Assembly (NCBI RefSeq): GCF_012911935.1 | Contig: NZ_JAAXLA010000051.1 | Span: 1 to 48,952, forward strand | DNA from: Pseudonocardia acidicola | GTDB lineage: Bacteria > Actinomycetota > Actinomycetes > Mycobacteriales > Pseudonocardiaceae | Direction of reading: 5' to 3' | Length of the DNA stretch: 48,952 nucleotides | Part shown: positions 31,889-40,903 of the stretch, piece by piece | Layout of the letters: each line of letters opens with the position of its first letter | How positions within the stretch are numbered: position 1 is the stretch's first letter | Notes under the pieces: model-generated | The model's database searches: none | The model's input: the letters and a program-made list of their open reading frames with translations, nothing else | Told to the model about the DNA's origin: nothing | Program-made: the position numbers and the translations under genes

Positions 31889-33301
31889 TCAACGCCGCAT
31901 GAACGGCGGGACGTCCACGTCGTCGTCGAGGTCGGCGTCGGCGGCCAGGGCCGAGGACCCGGTCGTGGACGGCGACGACGGCGGTACCGGGGAGGCTGCG
32001 GGCGTCGACGACGCGGGCGACGGCGAGGACGCCGCCGGCGCGGCGGACGGCTCGGTGGCGGCCGGCTGGCCGCCCTGCTCGGTCGTCGCCGGGTCACGGC
32101 GCGGCGTCTCGGGCTGGCGCGGCGCGGGCGGCGAGTACGGCGTCGCGGGCGGAAGCGAGCCGGCCTGGTTGGCGCTCACCGGCGTCCCGTTGCCCGTGCC
32201 GTTGCCGGTGCCCGCGGGCGCACCGTTCCCGGCCGGCGGAGTGGCCGGAGCGGCCGGGGCCGCAGCCGCGGCGGTCGTGCCGCTCTCCCCTGGCGCGACG
32301 GACGCCGGCTCCCCGGACCGGAACGCGGCCGGCTCCAGCTTCTTGTGCGTCGGGGTGCCACCCTCGAACCCGGCAGCTATCACCGTGACCCGCACCTCGT
32401 CGCCGAGCGAGTCGTCGATGACCGTGCCGAAGATGATATTGGCCTCGGGGTGGGCCGCCTCCTGCACCAGCGACGCGGCCTCGTTGATCTCGAACAGACC
32501 GAGGTCCGATCCGCCGGCGATCGACAGCAGCACGCCCTGCGCGCCGTCCATGGACGCCTCGAGCAGCGGCGAGTTGATGGCCTTGCCGGCGGCCTGCACG
32601 GCGCGGCCCTCGCCGCGCGAGGAACCGATGCCCATCAGCGCGCTGCCGGCCCCGGACATGACGCTCTTCACGTCGGCGAAGTCGAGGTTGATCAGACCCG
32701 GGGTGGTGATCAGGTTGGTGATCCCCTGGACACCGGAGAGCAGCACCTCGTCGGCCGAGCGGAACGCGTCCATCAGGGACACGCCCACGTCGCCGAGCTG
32801 CAGCAGCCGGTCGTTCGGGATGACGATCAGAGTGTCGCACTCGTTGCGCAGCGACTGGATGCCGTCCTCCGCCTGACCGGCACGGCGCTTGCCCTCGAAG
32901 GTGAACGGGCGGGTGACCACGCCGATGGTCAGTGCGCCCAGCTTGCGGGCGATGCTGGCCACGACGGGCGCGCCGCCGGTGCCGGTGCCGCCGCCCTCGC
33001 CGGCGGTCACGAAGACCATGTCGGCCCCCTTGAGGACCTCCTCGATCTCCTCGCGGTGGTCCTCGGCGGCCTTGCGGCCGACCTCGGGGTTGGCCCCGGC
33101 GCCGAGGCCCCGGGTGAGCTCACGGCCGATGTCGAGCTTGACGTCCGCGTCGGACATCAGCAGAGCCTGCGCATCAGTGTTCACCGCGATGAACTCGACG
33201 CCCTTGAGGCCGACCTCGATCATGCGGTTGACGGCGTTCACGCCGCCGCCACCGATGCCGACGACCTTGATCACGGCCAGGTAGTTGTGCGGGGGCGTCA
33301 T
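31889..33301 (-). CDS. ftsZ: Cell division GTPase FtsZ
   Basis: Tubulin-like GTPase that forms the Z ring. The 470-residue protein starts MTPPHNYLAVIKVVGIGGGG and holds the tubulin signature FVTAGEGGGTGTGGAPVVA near residue 100 and the catalytic T7-type NLDFADVKSVM near 205. A disordered Ala/Pro linker of about 130 residues (320-455) ends in the conserved tail DVDVPPFMRR, which binds SepF and other partners. ATG 33301 has GGAAGG upstream; an in-frame GTG at 33310 is less likely. The 171-base gap to ftsQ is the usual place for ftsZ promoters; TACGGT on the minus strand is a weak -10 candidate there. Confidence 0.97.
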   Translation of the reverse strand: MTPPHNYLAVIKVVGIGGGGVNAVNRMIEVGLKGVEFIAVNTDAQALLMSDADVKLDIGRELTRGLGAGANPEVGRKAAEDHREEIEEVLKGADMVFVTAGEGGGTGTGGAPVVASIARKLGALTIGVVTRPFTFEGKRRAGQAEDGIQSLRNECDTLIVIPNDRLLQLGDVGVSLMDAFRSADEVLLSGVQGITNLITTPGLINLDFADVKSVMSGAGSALMGIGSSRGEGRAVQAAGKAINSPLLEASMDGAQGVLLSIAGGSDLGLFEINEAASLVQEAAHPEANIIFGTVIDDSLGDEVRVTVIAAGFEGGTPTHKKLEPAAFRSGEPASVAPGESGTTAAAAAPAAPATPPAGNGAPAGTGNGTGNGTPVSANQAGSLPPATPYSPPAPRQPETPRRDPATTEQGGQPAATEPSAAPAASSPSPASSTPAASPVPPSSPSTTGSSALAADADLDDDVDVPPFMRR

Positions 33302-33472
33302 GCAAGGCACCTTCCAGTCCAGCGGGTCCGGTCCAGCTCCGGTCGGGCCGGGCCTTCCTCGCGAACGCTAGGTGCCGACGTCGAGGCGGTCCAGCAGGCG
33401 CGCCGCGCGCCGGCAACACCCCGATCGGGCGTTGTCCAGCGTCGAAACCGTAGCGTGACCAGCAGAACACGA

Positions 33473-34492
33473 TCAGCGACGGATGGTGGGCAGCTCCGGG
33501 CTGGCGACATCGTAGACCGAGCCCTGCTGGGTCAGGAGCGGTCCGAGCACCGTGGCCTTCTGCTGTGACCGATCGGGTGATCCCCAGCGCACCTGGCGGT
33601 CCCCGGTGAGGCCCAGCGTCACCGACGGCGACGCGCCCGGGTTGGCCGGCGGCGCCGCCGTAATGGTCTGCACCTGGTTCTTCAGCGGGCCCGGCAGCGC
33701 GGTGAGCACCACGAGCGCGGCCTTGGTCGACGGGTCGCCCGGGCCGACCCCGCCGAACGTGAGCCGGGGCAGCGGCGGCGGGATCTGGGGTGCGGGGCGG
33801 AACGCGACGCCGGTGGCATCGACCAGGTAGAGCCCCTTCCCGCTGTCGGCGAGTGCGACCGCCACCCGCTCGGTGACGGCGATCTCGACGGAGTGCGGCC
33901 AGTGGCGGGTGACGTCGACCCGGGCCACGCCGGGCAGCGTCGCCACCCGGGCGGCCACCGCACCGACGTCGACGGCGGCCAGCGGCGTGCCCTGGGCGAT
34001 GCCCGCGGCGGCCAGCACGTCCGGCGACGCGACGGCCAGCGTGCCGGTGACCTCGACCTGCTTCACGTCGACCAGCCCGCTGTCGTAGATCAGCACACGG
34101 ACCGTCACGCCCACACCGGCCAGCAGCAGCGCGACGACGGCCAGCAGGGCCAGCCTGCGGCGGCGCAGGTGGTGCGGCGCCGGGCGCGGCGGCGGGCGAC
34201 GAGGGGCGCGCGCGGTGTCGCCGCGCCCCTGGCCCCCGCGGGCGGTGTCGCCCCGCCCCTGGCGGCCGCGGGTGGTGTCCCGGCCCGCCCGGCCCTTCCG
34301 GGCGGTCCGCGTCCGGGCGTCGCGCCGGTCGCCGGCACGGTCGGGCGCGGAGCGGTCCTCGGCCGCGGTCTCCCCGGCCGTCTCCGCCCCCGCCGCGGCC
34401 CGCTGCGCGGCGTCCCCGCGGGTGGGCCGGCGCTGAACCGATGCCCGCAGCGAGCGGCCCGTGCCGGAGCGCTGCGACGTCGGGCGCGTCAC
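33473..34492 (-). CDS. ftsQ: Cell division protein FtsQ
   Basis: A 339-residue divisome scaffold protein. A long Arg/Gly-rich cytoplasmic N-terminus (1-108) precedes one membrane helix (LALLAVVALLLAGVGVTVRV, about 112-132). Then come the POTRA domain (VKQVEVTGTLAVASPDVLAA) and the beta domain (VDVTRHWPHSVEIAVTERVA). The N-terminus includes a 10-residue repeat of the type GRGDTARGGQ from a 30-bp DNA repeat (34214-34280). The GTG start overlaps the murC stop by 4 bases. Confidence 0.93.
   Translation of the reverse strand: MTRPTSQRSGTGRSLRASVQRRPTRGDAAQRAAAGAETAGETAAEDRSAPDRAGDRRDARTRTARKGRAGRDTTRGRQGRGDTARGGQGRGDTARAPRRPPPRPAPHHLRRRRLALLAVVALLLAGVGVTVRVLIYDSGLVDVKQVEVTGTLAVASPDVLAAAGIAQGTPLAAVDVGAVAARVATLPGVARVDVTRHWPHSVEIAVTERVAVALADSGKGLYLVDATGVAFRPAPQIPPPLPRLTFGGVGPGDPSTKAALVVLTALPGPLKNQVQTITAAPPANPGASPSVTLGLTGDRQVRWGSPDRSQQKATVLGPLLTQQGSVYDVASPELPTIRR
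34214..34280 (-). repeat. 30-bp in-frame tandem repeat in ftsQ
   Basis: Two full 30-bp units start at 34214 and 34244 and a partial one at 34274 (plus-strand reading GGTGTCGCC...). They encode the cytoplasmic RGDTARGGQG-type decapeptides of FtsQ. Confidence 0.7.
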
Positions 34493-35928
34493 CGTGCGCT
34501 CCCGCTGCTCCCCGCCGGTCGCTCCAGCTCCAGCAGCACCTCGGGGCCGAGCACGGTGACGTCCCCGGCGCCCATCGTGATCACCAGGTCGCCGGCGCGG
34601 GCCAGCCCGGCCAGCGTCGGCGGCACCTCCGACCAGCTCGGCACGTAGTGCACCCGGCCCGCAGGCAGTGCGACGGCGTCGGCGACCAGCGCGCCGGTGA
34701 CGCCGGGCTCGGGGTCCTCCCGGGCGCCGTAGATCTCCAGCACGACGACCTGGTCGGCCAGCGCGAGAGCCCGGCCGAACTCCGCGGCGAAGGTGCGGGT
34801 CCGGGAGTAGAGGTGCGGCTGGAACGCCACGATGACCTGGCCGGACCCCCCGGACACCGCCCGGGCCGCCCGCAGCGTCGCGGCGACCTCCGTCGGGTGG
34901 TGGGCGTAGTCGTCGTAGACGGCGACGCCGTTCACCCGGCCCTTGTACTCGAAGCGCCGCCGGACGCCGTCGAACGCGGACAGCCCGGACAGCAGTCCGT
35001 CGACGGGAGCGCCCAGTTCGGCACCGGCCAGGAAGGCGCCCAGCGCGTTGAGCGCCATGTGTTCGCCGGGCACCGCCAGCCGCAGGGCGAGATCGACGCC
35101 GCGGTAGCGGGCCCGGACCCGGGCGCCGGGACCCTCGGGGCGGAAGTCGAGCAGCGTGACGTCGCCGTCGCCGCCGGCACTGCGGCCGTAGCGGCGGACG
35201 GTGCGGCCGTGTTCCTCGGCGTGCCGGGCCAGCGCTTCCGCGCCCGGGTCGTCGGCACAGCTGACGAGGGTGCCCCCGGGCGAGATCCGCCCGACGAACG
35301 CCTCGAAGACCGCCCGGTAGGCCTGCTCGCTGCCGTGGTGGTCGAGGTGGTCGGGCTCGACGTTGGTGACCACCGCGATCTGCGGGGCGAACGCGGTGAA
35401 CGAGCCGTCGCTCTCGTCGGCCTCGACGACGAACACGTCACCGGCGCCGTGGTGCGCCCCGGCACCGGACGAGGCCAGGTCCCCGCCGATGGCGAACGAC
35501 GGATCGAGCCGGCAGTGCTGAAGGGCGACGGTGAGCATCGACGTGGTCGAGGTCTTGCCGTGGGTGCCGGCGACCGCGGCGACCCGGCGCCCGCCGGTCA
35601 GCGCGGCGAGCGCCTCGGCGCGGTGCACCACGGTCAGTCCGCGGGCGCGGGCGGCGGCCAGCTCCGGATTGGTCTCCCGGATGGCGGTGGACACCACGAC
35701 GGTCGGGGCACCACCGAGCAGGTCCAGATGCTCGGCGGCGTGTCCGACCTGGACGTCGGCACCCAGCGCACGCAGCGCGAGCACCACGCGGGAGTCCTTG
35801 GCGTCCGATCCGGACACGGCGACGCCGCGGGCCAACAGGATGCGGGCGATCCCGCTCATCCCGGCACCGCCGATACCGATCAGGTGCACCCGCTGTCCGA
35901 GTCCCACCGCCACCCCGTCGCCGTTCAC
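34489..35928 (-). CDS. murC: UDP-N-acetylmuramate-L-alanine ligase MurC
   Basis: Adds L-Ala to UDP-MurNAc, the first stem-peptide step, in the cytoplasm. The 479-residue product has the N-terminal UDP-binding Rossmann block VHLIGIGGAGMSGIARILLA near residue 15, the ATP site VAGTHGKTSTTSML near 118, and DDYAHHPTEVAATLRAAR near 335. The GTG at 35928 has GGAGG 7 bases upstream and is preferred to the GTG or ATG further up. Its stop overlaps the ftsQ start (GTGA). A 97-base gap to murG holds GCGGAA-CCCGAA-TTCCGC, a small hairpin. Confidence 0.95.
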   Translation of the reverse strand: MNGDGVAVGLGQRVHLIGIGGAGMSGIARILLARGVAVSGSDAKDSRVVLALRALGADVQVGHAAEHLDLLGGAPTVVVSTAIRETNPELAAARARGLTVVHRAEALAALTGGRRVAAVAGTHGKTSTTSMLTVALQHCRLDPSFAIGGDLASSGAGAHHGAGDVFVVEADESDGSFTAFAPQIAVVTNVEPDHLDHHGSEQAYRAVFEAFVGRISPGGTLVSCADDPGAEALARHAEEHGRTVRRYGRSAGGDGDVTLLDFRPEGPGARVRARYRGVDLALRLAVPGEHMALNALGAFLAGAELGAPVDGLLSGLSAFDGVRRRFEYKGRVNGVAVYDDYAHHPTEVAATLRAARAVSGGSGQVIVAFQPHLYSRTRTFAAEFGRALALADQVVVLEIYGAREDPEPGVTGALVADAVALPAGRVHYVPSWSEVPPTLAGLARAGDLVITMGAGDVTVLGPEVLLELERPAGSSGSAR

Positions 35929-36025
35929 CGGCCGACCTCCGGTGCGCACTCTGGGGCTCCGCCGACGGGAGCGGAACCCGAATTCCGCCGCGTCGGTCTC
36001 GGAGTGCGGAATAGGGCGAGTGCGT

Positions 36026-37096
36026 TCACGAGCCGAGCACCCCGAGGACGACGCGGGCGAGGCGCTCGTCGGCGTCCGCGTGGCCCGAGGCGCGAGCGGC
36101 GGCGCCCATCGCGGCCAGCCGGCCCGGGTGGGCGAGCAGCGGCAGCACCTCGGCCAGTGTCCGGTCCCCGGTCAGCTCGGCGTCGGGCACCAGAAGCCCG
36201 CCACCGGCGGCGACCACCGGCTCGGCGTTGAGCGCCTGCTCGCCGTTGCCGTGCGGCAACGGGACGTACACCCCCGGCAGCCCGACGGCGGTGACCTCGG
36301 CGACGGTGGTCATGCCGCACCGGCCGAGCACCGCGTCGGCCGCGGCGTAGGCGAGGTCCATCCGGTCGATGTAGGGCAGTGGGACGTAACCGGGCGCCGG
36401 GGGTGCCGGCGTGCCGTTCTTCCCGTAAGCGTGCAGCACCGCGATGCGCGCGTGGACCAGCCCCGGCAGGGCGGCCGCGATCGCGGTGTTGAGCGTGCGC
36501 GCGCCCTGCGAGCCGCCGAAGACCAGCAGCACCGGGCCGTGCGGCGGCAGCCGGAAGTACGCCCGGGCCTGGGCCCGCAGCGCGGCGCGGTCGAGCCCGG
36601 TGATGGACCGCCGCAGCGGCATCCCCACCACCTGCTCGCCGGGCAGCCCGCTGCCGGGCACCGCGGTCGCGACGGCCGCGGCGAACCGCGCCCCCACCTT
36701 GTTGGCCAGCCCGGCGCGGGCGTTCGCCTCGTGCACCACCACCGGGACCCGGCCGCGGGCACCGAGGTAGGCCGGCAGCGCGACGTACCCGCCGAACCCG
36801 ACGACGACGTCCGCGTGCACCTGGTCGAGGACCCGGCGCACCTGGTTGACGGCGGTACGCACCCGCCCGGGCAGCCGCACCAGGTCACCGCTGGGCTTGC
36901 GCGGCAGCGGCACCGGCGGGATCAGCTCGAGCTTGTAGCCGCGGGCCGGAATGAGCTGGGTGTCGAGCCCGCGCTCGGTGCCCAGCGCGGTGACCTCGGT
37001 GTCCGGGCGCAGCCGGCGGATGGCGTCGGCGAAGGCCAGTGCGGGCTCGATGTGCCCGGCGCTGCCCCCGCCCGCGACGACGACGGACAGACCCAT
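36026..37096 (-). CDS. murG: UDP-GlcNAc transferase MurG
   Basis: Membrane-associated GT28 enzyme that turns lipid I into lipid II. The 356-residue protein starts MGLSVVVAGGGSAGHIEPAL, the acceptor-binding Gly loop, continues with VVGFGGYVALPAYLGARG near 105 and VVHEANARAGLANK near 123. The C-terminal donor site is VLLVFGGSQGARTLN near 190, DAVLGRCGMTTVAEVTAVGL near 262, and the lipid II-type motif PLPHGNGEQALNAE near 290. The ATG shares one base with the ftsW stop (TGATG). Confidence 0.95.
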   Translation of the reverse strand: MGLSVVVAGGGSAGHIEPALAFADAIRRLRPDTEVTALGTERGLDTQLIPARGYKLELIPPVPLPRKPSGDLVRLPGRVRTAVNQVRRVLDQVHADVVVGFGGYVALPAYLGARGRVPVVVHEANARAGLANKVGARFAAAVATAVPGSGLPGEQVVGMPLRRSITGLDRAALRAQARAYFRLPPHGPVLLVFGGSQGARTLNTAIAAALPGLVHARIAVLHAYGKNGTPAPPAPGYVPLPYIDRMDLAYAAADAVLGRCGMTTVAEVTAVGLPGVYVPLPHGNGEQALNAEPVVAAGGGLLVPDAELTGDRTLAEVLPLLAHPGRLAAMGAAARASGHADADERLARVVLGVLGS

Positions 37097-38427
37097 CAGC
37101 GCACCGCCCCGCGCTGGGCCGGCGGGCGGGGCACCGGCGCCTGGTAGGGCTGCGGAGGACGCAGCCCGAGCAGCCGGGCCACCCGGCCCTGACCGTCCGA
37201 GCGCAGCGCGGCGACCGCCTCCGGCTCGTGCCGGGCGGCGTTGGCGAGGATGCCGAACGCGAACATGGTGACCACCAGTGAGGAGCCTCCGGACGAGATC
37301 AGGGGCAGCTGCAGCCCGGTCACCGGCAGCAGGCCCACGACATACCCGATGTTGATCGCCGCCTGGGCGACGAGCCATACGGTGAGCGTTGCACACAGGA
37401 TCCGCAGCCACGGATCGGTGTTCCGCGCGGCGATCCGCAGGCCCGTGTAGGCCAGCGTCGCGAAGAGCGCGAGCACCGCGAACGCCCCGACGAACCCGAG
37501 TTCCTCGCCGATGATCGCGAAGATGAAGTCGTTGTGCGCGTTCGGCAGGTAGCTCCACTTGGCCCGGCCCTGGCCCAGCCCCACCCCGAACAGCCCGCCG
37601 TCGGCCAGCGAGTACAGCGCCTGGGTGGCCTGGTAGGCCGGGCCCAGCGGGTCGGCGTCCGGGGACAGGAACGCCGTGATGCGGCTCTGCCGGTAGCCCG
37701 CCGTGAGTCCGAGGATCAGCGCGCCGGCCAGCGCGCCCCCGGACAGCGCGGCCAGCAGCCGCATCGGCGCCCCGGCGAAGAACAGCAGCGCGATCAGCAC
37801 GATGCCCAGCGAGACCGTCATGCCCAGGTCGGGCTCGAGCACGATCAGTGTGGCCAGCACCATCGCGACCGGCACCACCGGCGAGAGCGCGTGCTTCCAG
37901 CGGTGCATCACCGCCCGGCGGGCGGCCAGCACGTGCGCGCCCCACATCGCGAGCGCCACGCGCGCCGGCTCGCCGGGCTGGAAGCCGAACGAACCGACGG
38001 TGAACCAGCCCCTCGACCCGCCGCGGACCGACCCGATGCCCGGGATCAGCACCAGCGCCAGCAGCACCGCGCAGACGATGAGGAACGCCGGCGCGAGCGC
38101 GCGCACCACCTTCGGCGGGGTGCGCAGACCGATCCAGAACAGTACGAGCCCGGCCCCGCAGAACATCAGCTGCCGGGCGAACACCGAGTAGGACGACCCG
38201 CCGGCCGCGAACGCCTCCACCGACGACGCGGACAGCACCATCACCAGCCCGAACAGGGTCAGCAGGCCGAAGACACCGAGGATGAGGTGCAGCGAGGTCA
38301 GCGGGCGGCGCAGCCACTGGGCGAGCGCGGTGCCGGCGCGGCCCAGCGCGGCCCGCGGGCCGGCGAGCGGCCCGGACGTGGCACCCGGGCGCCGGCCGCC
38401 GCGCCGGGCCGTCGGGGCGGGGCTCAT
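37096..38427 (-). CDS. ftsW: SEDS glycosyltransferase FtsW
   Basis: Septal peptidoglycan polymerase that acts with FtsI. The 443-residue membrane protein has about ten helices and the SEDS motifs: GIGSVRGGSRGWFTVGSFGFQPGEPARVAL near 128, VLEPDLGMTVSLGIVL near 200, YLPNAHNDFIFAIIGEELGF near 300 and GLQLPLISSGGSSLVVTMFA near 375. A Pro-rich cytoplasmic tail follows. ATG overlaps the murD stop by 4 bases (ATGA). Confidence 0.95.
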   Translation of the reverse strand: MSPAPTARRGGRRPGATSGPLAGPRAALGRAGTALAQWLRRPLTSLHLILGVFGLLTLFGLVMVLSASSVEAFAAGGSSYSVFARQLMFCGAGLVLFWIGLRTPPKVVRALAPAFLIVCAVLLALVLIPGIGSVRGGSRGWFTVGSFGFQPGEPARVALAMWGAHVLAARRAVMHRWKHALSPVVPVAMVLATLIVLEPDLGMTVSLGIVLIALLFFAGAPMRLLAALSGGALAGALILGLTAGYRQSRITAFLSPDADPLGPAYQATQALYSLADGGLFGVGLGQGRAKWSYLPNAHNDFIFAIIGEELGFVGAFAVLALFATLAYTGLRIAARNTDPWLRILCATLTVWLVAQAAINIGYVVGLLPVTGLQLPLISSGGSSLVVTMFAFGILANAARHEPEAVAALRSDGQGRVARLLGLRPPQPYQAPVPRPPAQRGAVR

Positions 38428-39833
38428 CCGCGCGGCTCCGCCGTGGCGGTGCCGGGCAGGGCGGCTCCGGGCAGGGCGGCGACCGCCTCGGCGAACGCCT
38501 GCCCGCGGTGCGCGTAGTCGCGGAACTGGTCCATCGACGCGGCGGCCGGGGCGAGCAGGACGACGTCACCCGGACGGGCGATTGCCGCGGCGCGGCGGAC
38601 GGCGGTCGTCATGGGCTCATCGTCACCCGTGGCGACCGCGACGACGGGGAGGTCGGGGGCGTGTCGCGCCAGCGCAGTGATGATCTCCGCCCGGTCGGTG
38701 CCGATCACGACCGCTGCGGCGAGCCGACCGGCGTGTCGCTCGACGAGAGCGTCGATGGATGCTCCCTTCAGCAACCCGCCGACGATCCACACGATCCGGC
38801 CCGCGGCCTGGGCGGCGAGCGAGGCGTCGGCGGCGTGCGGGTTGGTCGCCTTGGAGTCGTCGACGTAGCGCACCCCGGCCACCGTGCCGACCGGCTCGGC
38901 GCGGTGCGGGCCCGGGCGGAAACCGGCGAGGCCGTCGCGGACCGCCTCCGGCGCGACCCCGTACGCGCGGGCCAGCGCGGCCGCGGCCAGGGCGTCGGTG
39001 AGCCCGGGCGGTCCACCGGGGCGCACCCGGCCGGCGTCGATCAGCGGCACCGCGGCGTCACCGAACGCGCGGTCGACGAGCACCCCGCCGGCGATACCGA
39101 GCTGGTCCGGCCCGGGCTCGGCGAGGGTGACCCCGACCCGGCGCGGCGCCGGGGAGGCGGCGAGCAGCGCGGCTGCGGCCGGGTCGTCGACGCCGGCCAC
39201 CGCGACCCCGCCGACGAGCGCCCCGGCCTTTGCTGCGGCGTAGGCGGCCATCCCGCCGTGCCAGTCGAGGTGGTCCTCGGCGATGTTGAGCACGCAGCCG
39301 GCCACCGGCCGGATCGAGGGCGACCAGTGCAACTGGAAGCTGGACAGCTCGACCGCGAGCACTCGGCGGCCCGCGGTCACGGCGCTGACGACGGGGTAGC
39401 CGATGTTGCCGCAGGCGACGGCGTCGAGCCCGGCGGCGCGCAGCATCGCGGCGAGCATGCCGACGGTCGTGGTCTTGCCGTTGGTGCCGGTGACCGCGAG
39501 CCACGCGGGGGGGTCGGCCTGCGCCGCCCCGATCCGCCAGGCCAGCTCGGGCTCGCCGATGAGCTCGATCCCGCGGGCCGCGGCCGCGGCGACCAGCGGG
39601 TGGTCGGGCCGCCGCCCCGGGCCGGTGACGATCAGCACGGTGCCGTCCGGAATGTCGTCCGGCGCCGCGCCGGGCTCCGCGCCGGGCGGCAGATCGGCCA
39701 GACCGGCGGGGTTGTCGTCGGTGACGGTGACCCGGGCGCCGAGCGCGAGGAGCGCCTCCGCGGCGGCCAGCCCGGAGATCCCGGCGCCGGCCACCAGGAC
39801 CCGGCGACCGGCGAGATCCAGCACGTCCGGCAC
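38424..39833 (-). CDS. murD: UDP-MurNAc-L-Ala-D-glutamate ligase MurD
   Basis: Adds D-Glu to the stem peptide. The 469-residue product starts VPDVLDLAGRRVLVAGAGIS (UDP site). The ATP site is LAVTGTNGKTTTVGMLAAML near 125, with VELSSFQLHW near 168, NIAEDHLDWHGGMAAYAAAK near 190, YVDDSKATNPHAADASL near 325 and LLAPAAASMDQFRDYAHRG near 430. The GTG at 39833 shares one base with the mraY TAG, and GCGGGG lies upstream; longer forms would overlap mraY heavily. Confidence 0.95.
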   Translation of the reverse strand: MPDVLDLAGRRVLVAGAGISGLAAAEALLALGARVTVTDDNPAGLADLPPGAEPGAAPDDIPDGTVLIVTGPGRRPDHPLVAAAAARGIELIGEPELAWRIGAAQADPPAWLAVTGTNGKTTTVGMLAAMLRAAGLDAVACGNIGYPVVSAVTAGRRVLAVELSSFQLHWSPSIRPVAGCVLNIAEDHLDWHGGMAAYAAAKAGALVGGVAVAGVDDPAAAALLAASPAPRRVGVTLAEPGPDQLGIAGGVLVDRAFGDAAVPLIDAGRVRPGGPPGLTDALAAAALARAYGVAPEAVRDGLAGFRPGPHRAEPVGTVAGVRYVDDSKATNPHAADASLAAQAAGRIVWIVGGLLKGASIDALVERHAGRLAAAVVIGTDRAEIITALARHAPDLPVVAVATGDDEPMTTAVRRAAAIARPGDVVLLAPAAASMDQFRDYAHRGQAFAEAVAALPGAALPGTATAEPRG

Positions 39834-40903
39834 TACAGCCCCGCGGAGGCGGTGAGCCAGTCGCTGTAGAAGATGCCCAGCCCGAGGGCCGCGCAGATCG
39901 CGCCGAGCAGCCAGAACCTGATGATCACCGTGGTTTCGGCCCACCCGGCCAGCTCGAAGTGGTGGTGGAACGGTGCCATCCGGAACAGCCGGCGCCTGGT
40001 GGTCCGGAAGACCACGATCTGCATCGCGACCGACAGCGCCTCGACCACGAACACCCCGCCGGTCACGACGAGCAGCAGTTCGGTGTGCGTCACCATGGAC
40101 AGCCCGGCGACGAGCCCGCCCAGGGCCAGCGACCCGGTGTCGCCCATGAAGATCCGGGCGGGTGCCGCGTTCCACCACAGGAAGCCGATGCAGCCGCCCA
40201 TCGCGGCCGCGGCGACCACCGCCACGTCGAGCGGGTCACGCACCTCGTAGCAGCCGGCCGCCGAGGTGATCGCGCAGCTGTTGCGGAACTGCCAGAAGCC
40301 GATGATCACGTAGGTTGCCAGCACCATCGCCGAGGTGCCCGCAGCCAGCCCGTCCAGGCCGTCGGTCAGGTTCACCGCGTTCGACCAGGCGGAGACGACC
40401 AGGTAGCTGAACAGCACGAAGCCGACCGCGCCGAAGGACAGCACCGCGATCTCGCGGACGAACGACAGCTTGTCCGAGGCCGGGGTCAGGTTGCGCGCGT
40501 TGGCGAAACGCAACGCGAGGATCCCGAAGATCACCGCGGTGAGCAGCTGCCCGACCAGCTTGGAGGTCTTGTTCAGACCCAGGTTGCGGTGCCGGCGGAT
40601 CTTGATGAAGTCGTCGACGAACCCGACGACGCCCAGCGCCGTGGTCAGGAACAGCACCAGCATCGCCGACGCCGAGATCGGATCGGCGGTGAGCAGGTGG
40701 GCCACCCCGTAGCCCAGCCAGATGGACAGCAGGATCGCGACGCCACCCATCGTCGGGGTGCCGCGCTTGCTCTTGTGGCTGGCCGGACCCTCGGCCCGGA
40801 TCTCCTGGCCGAAGCCCTGCCTGGCGAAGAACCGGATCAGGTACGGGGTCAGCAGGATGGAGACCGCCAGCGCGACGCCGGCGGCGACGAACACACCTCT
40901 CAC
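39833..40903 (-). CDS. mraY: Phospho-N-acetylmuramoyl-pentapeptide transferase MraY
   Basis: Membrane enzyme transferring phospho-MurNAc-pentapeptide to undecaprenyl phosphate, giving lipid I. 356 residues, ten helices. Motifs: EGPASHKSKRGTPTMGG near 38, the Asp pair GVVGFVDDFIKIRRHRNLGL near 95, SNAVNLTDGLDGLAAGTS near 175, FMGDTGSLALGG near 252 and APFHHHFELAGWAE near 308. GTG start overlapping the murF stop by 4 bases. Confidence 0.96.
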   Translation of the reverse strand: MRGVFVAAGVALAVSILLTPYLIRFFARQGFGQEIRAEGPASHKSKRGTPTMGGVAILLSIWLGYGVAHLLTADPISASAMLVLFLTTALGVVGFVDDFIKIRRHRNLGLNKTSKLVGQLLTAVIFGILALRFANARNLTPASDKLSFVREIAVLSFGAVGFVLFSYLVVSAWSNAVNLTDGLDGLAAGTSAMVLATYVIIGFWQFRNSCAITSAAGCYEVRDPLDVAVVAAAAMGGCIGFLWWNAAPARIFMGDTGSLALGGLVAGLSMVTHTELLLVVTGGVFVVEALSVAMQIVVFRTTRRRLFRMAPFHHHFELAGWAETTVIIRFWLLGAICAALGLGIFYSDWLTASAGL

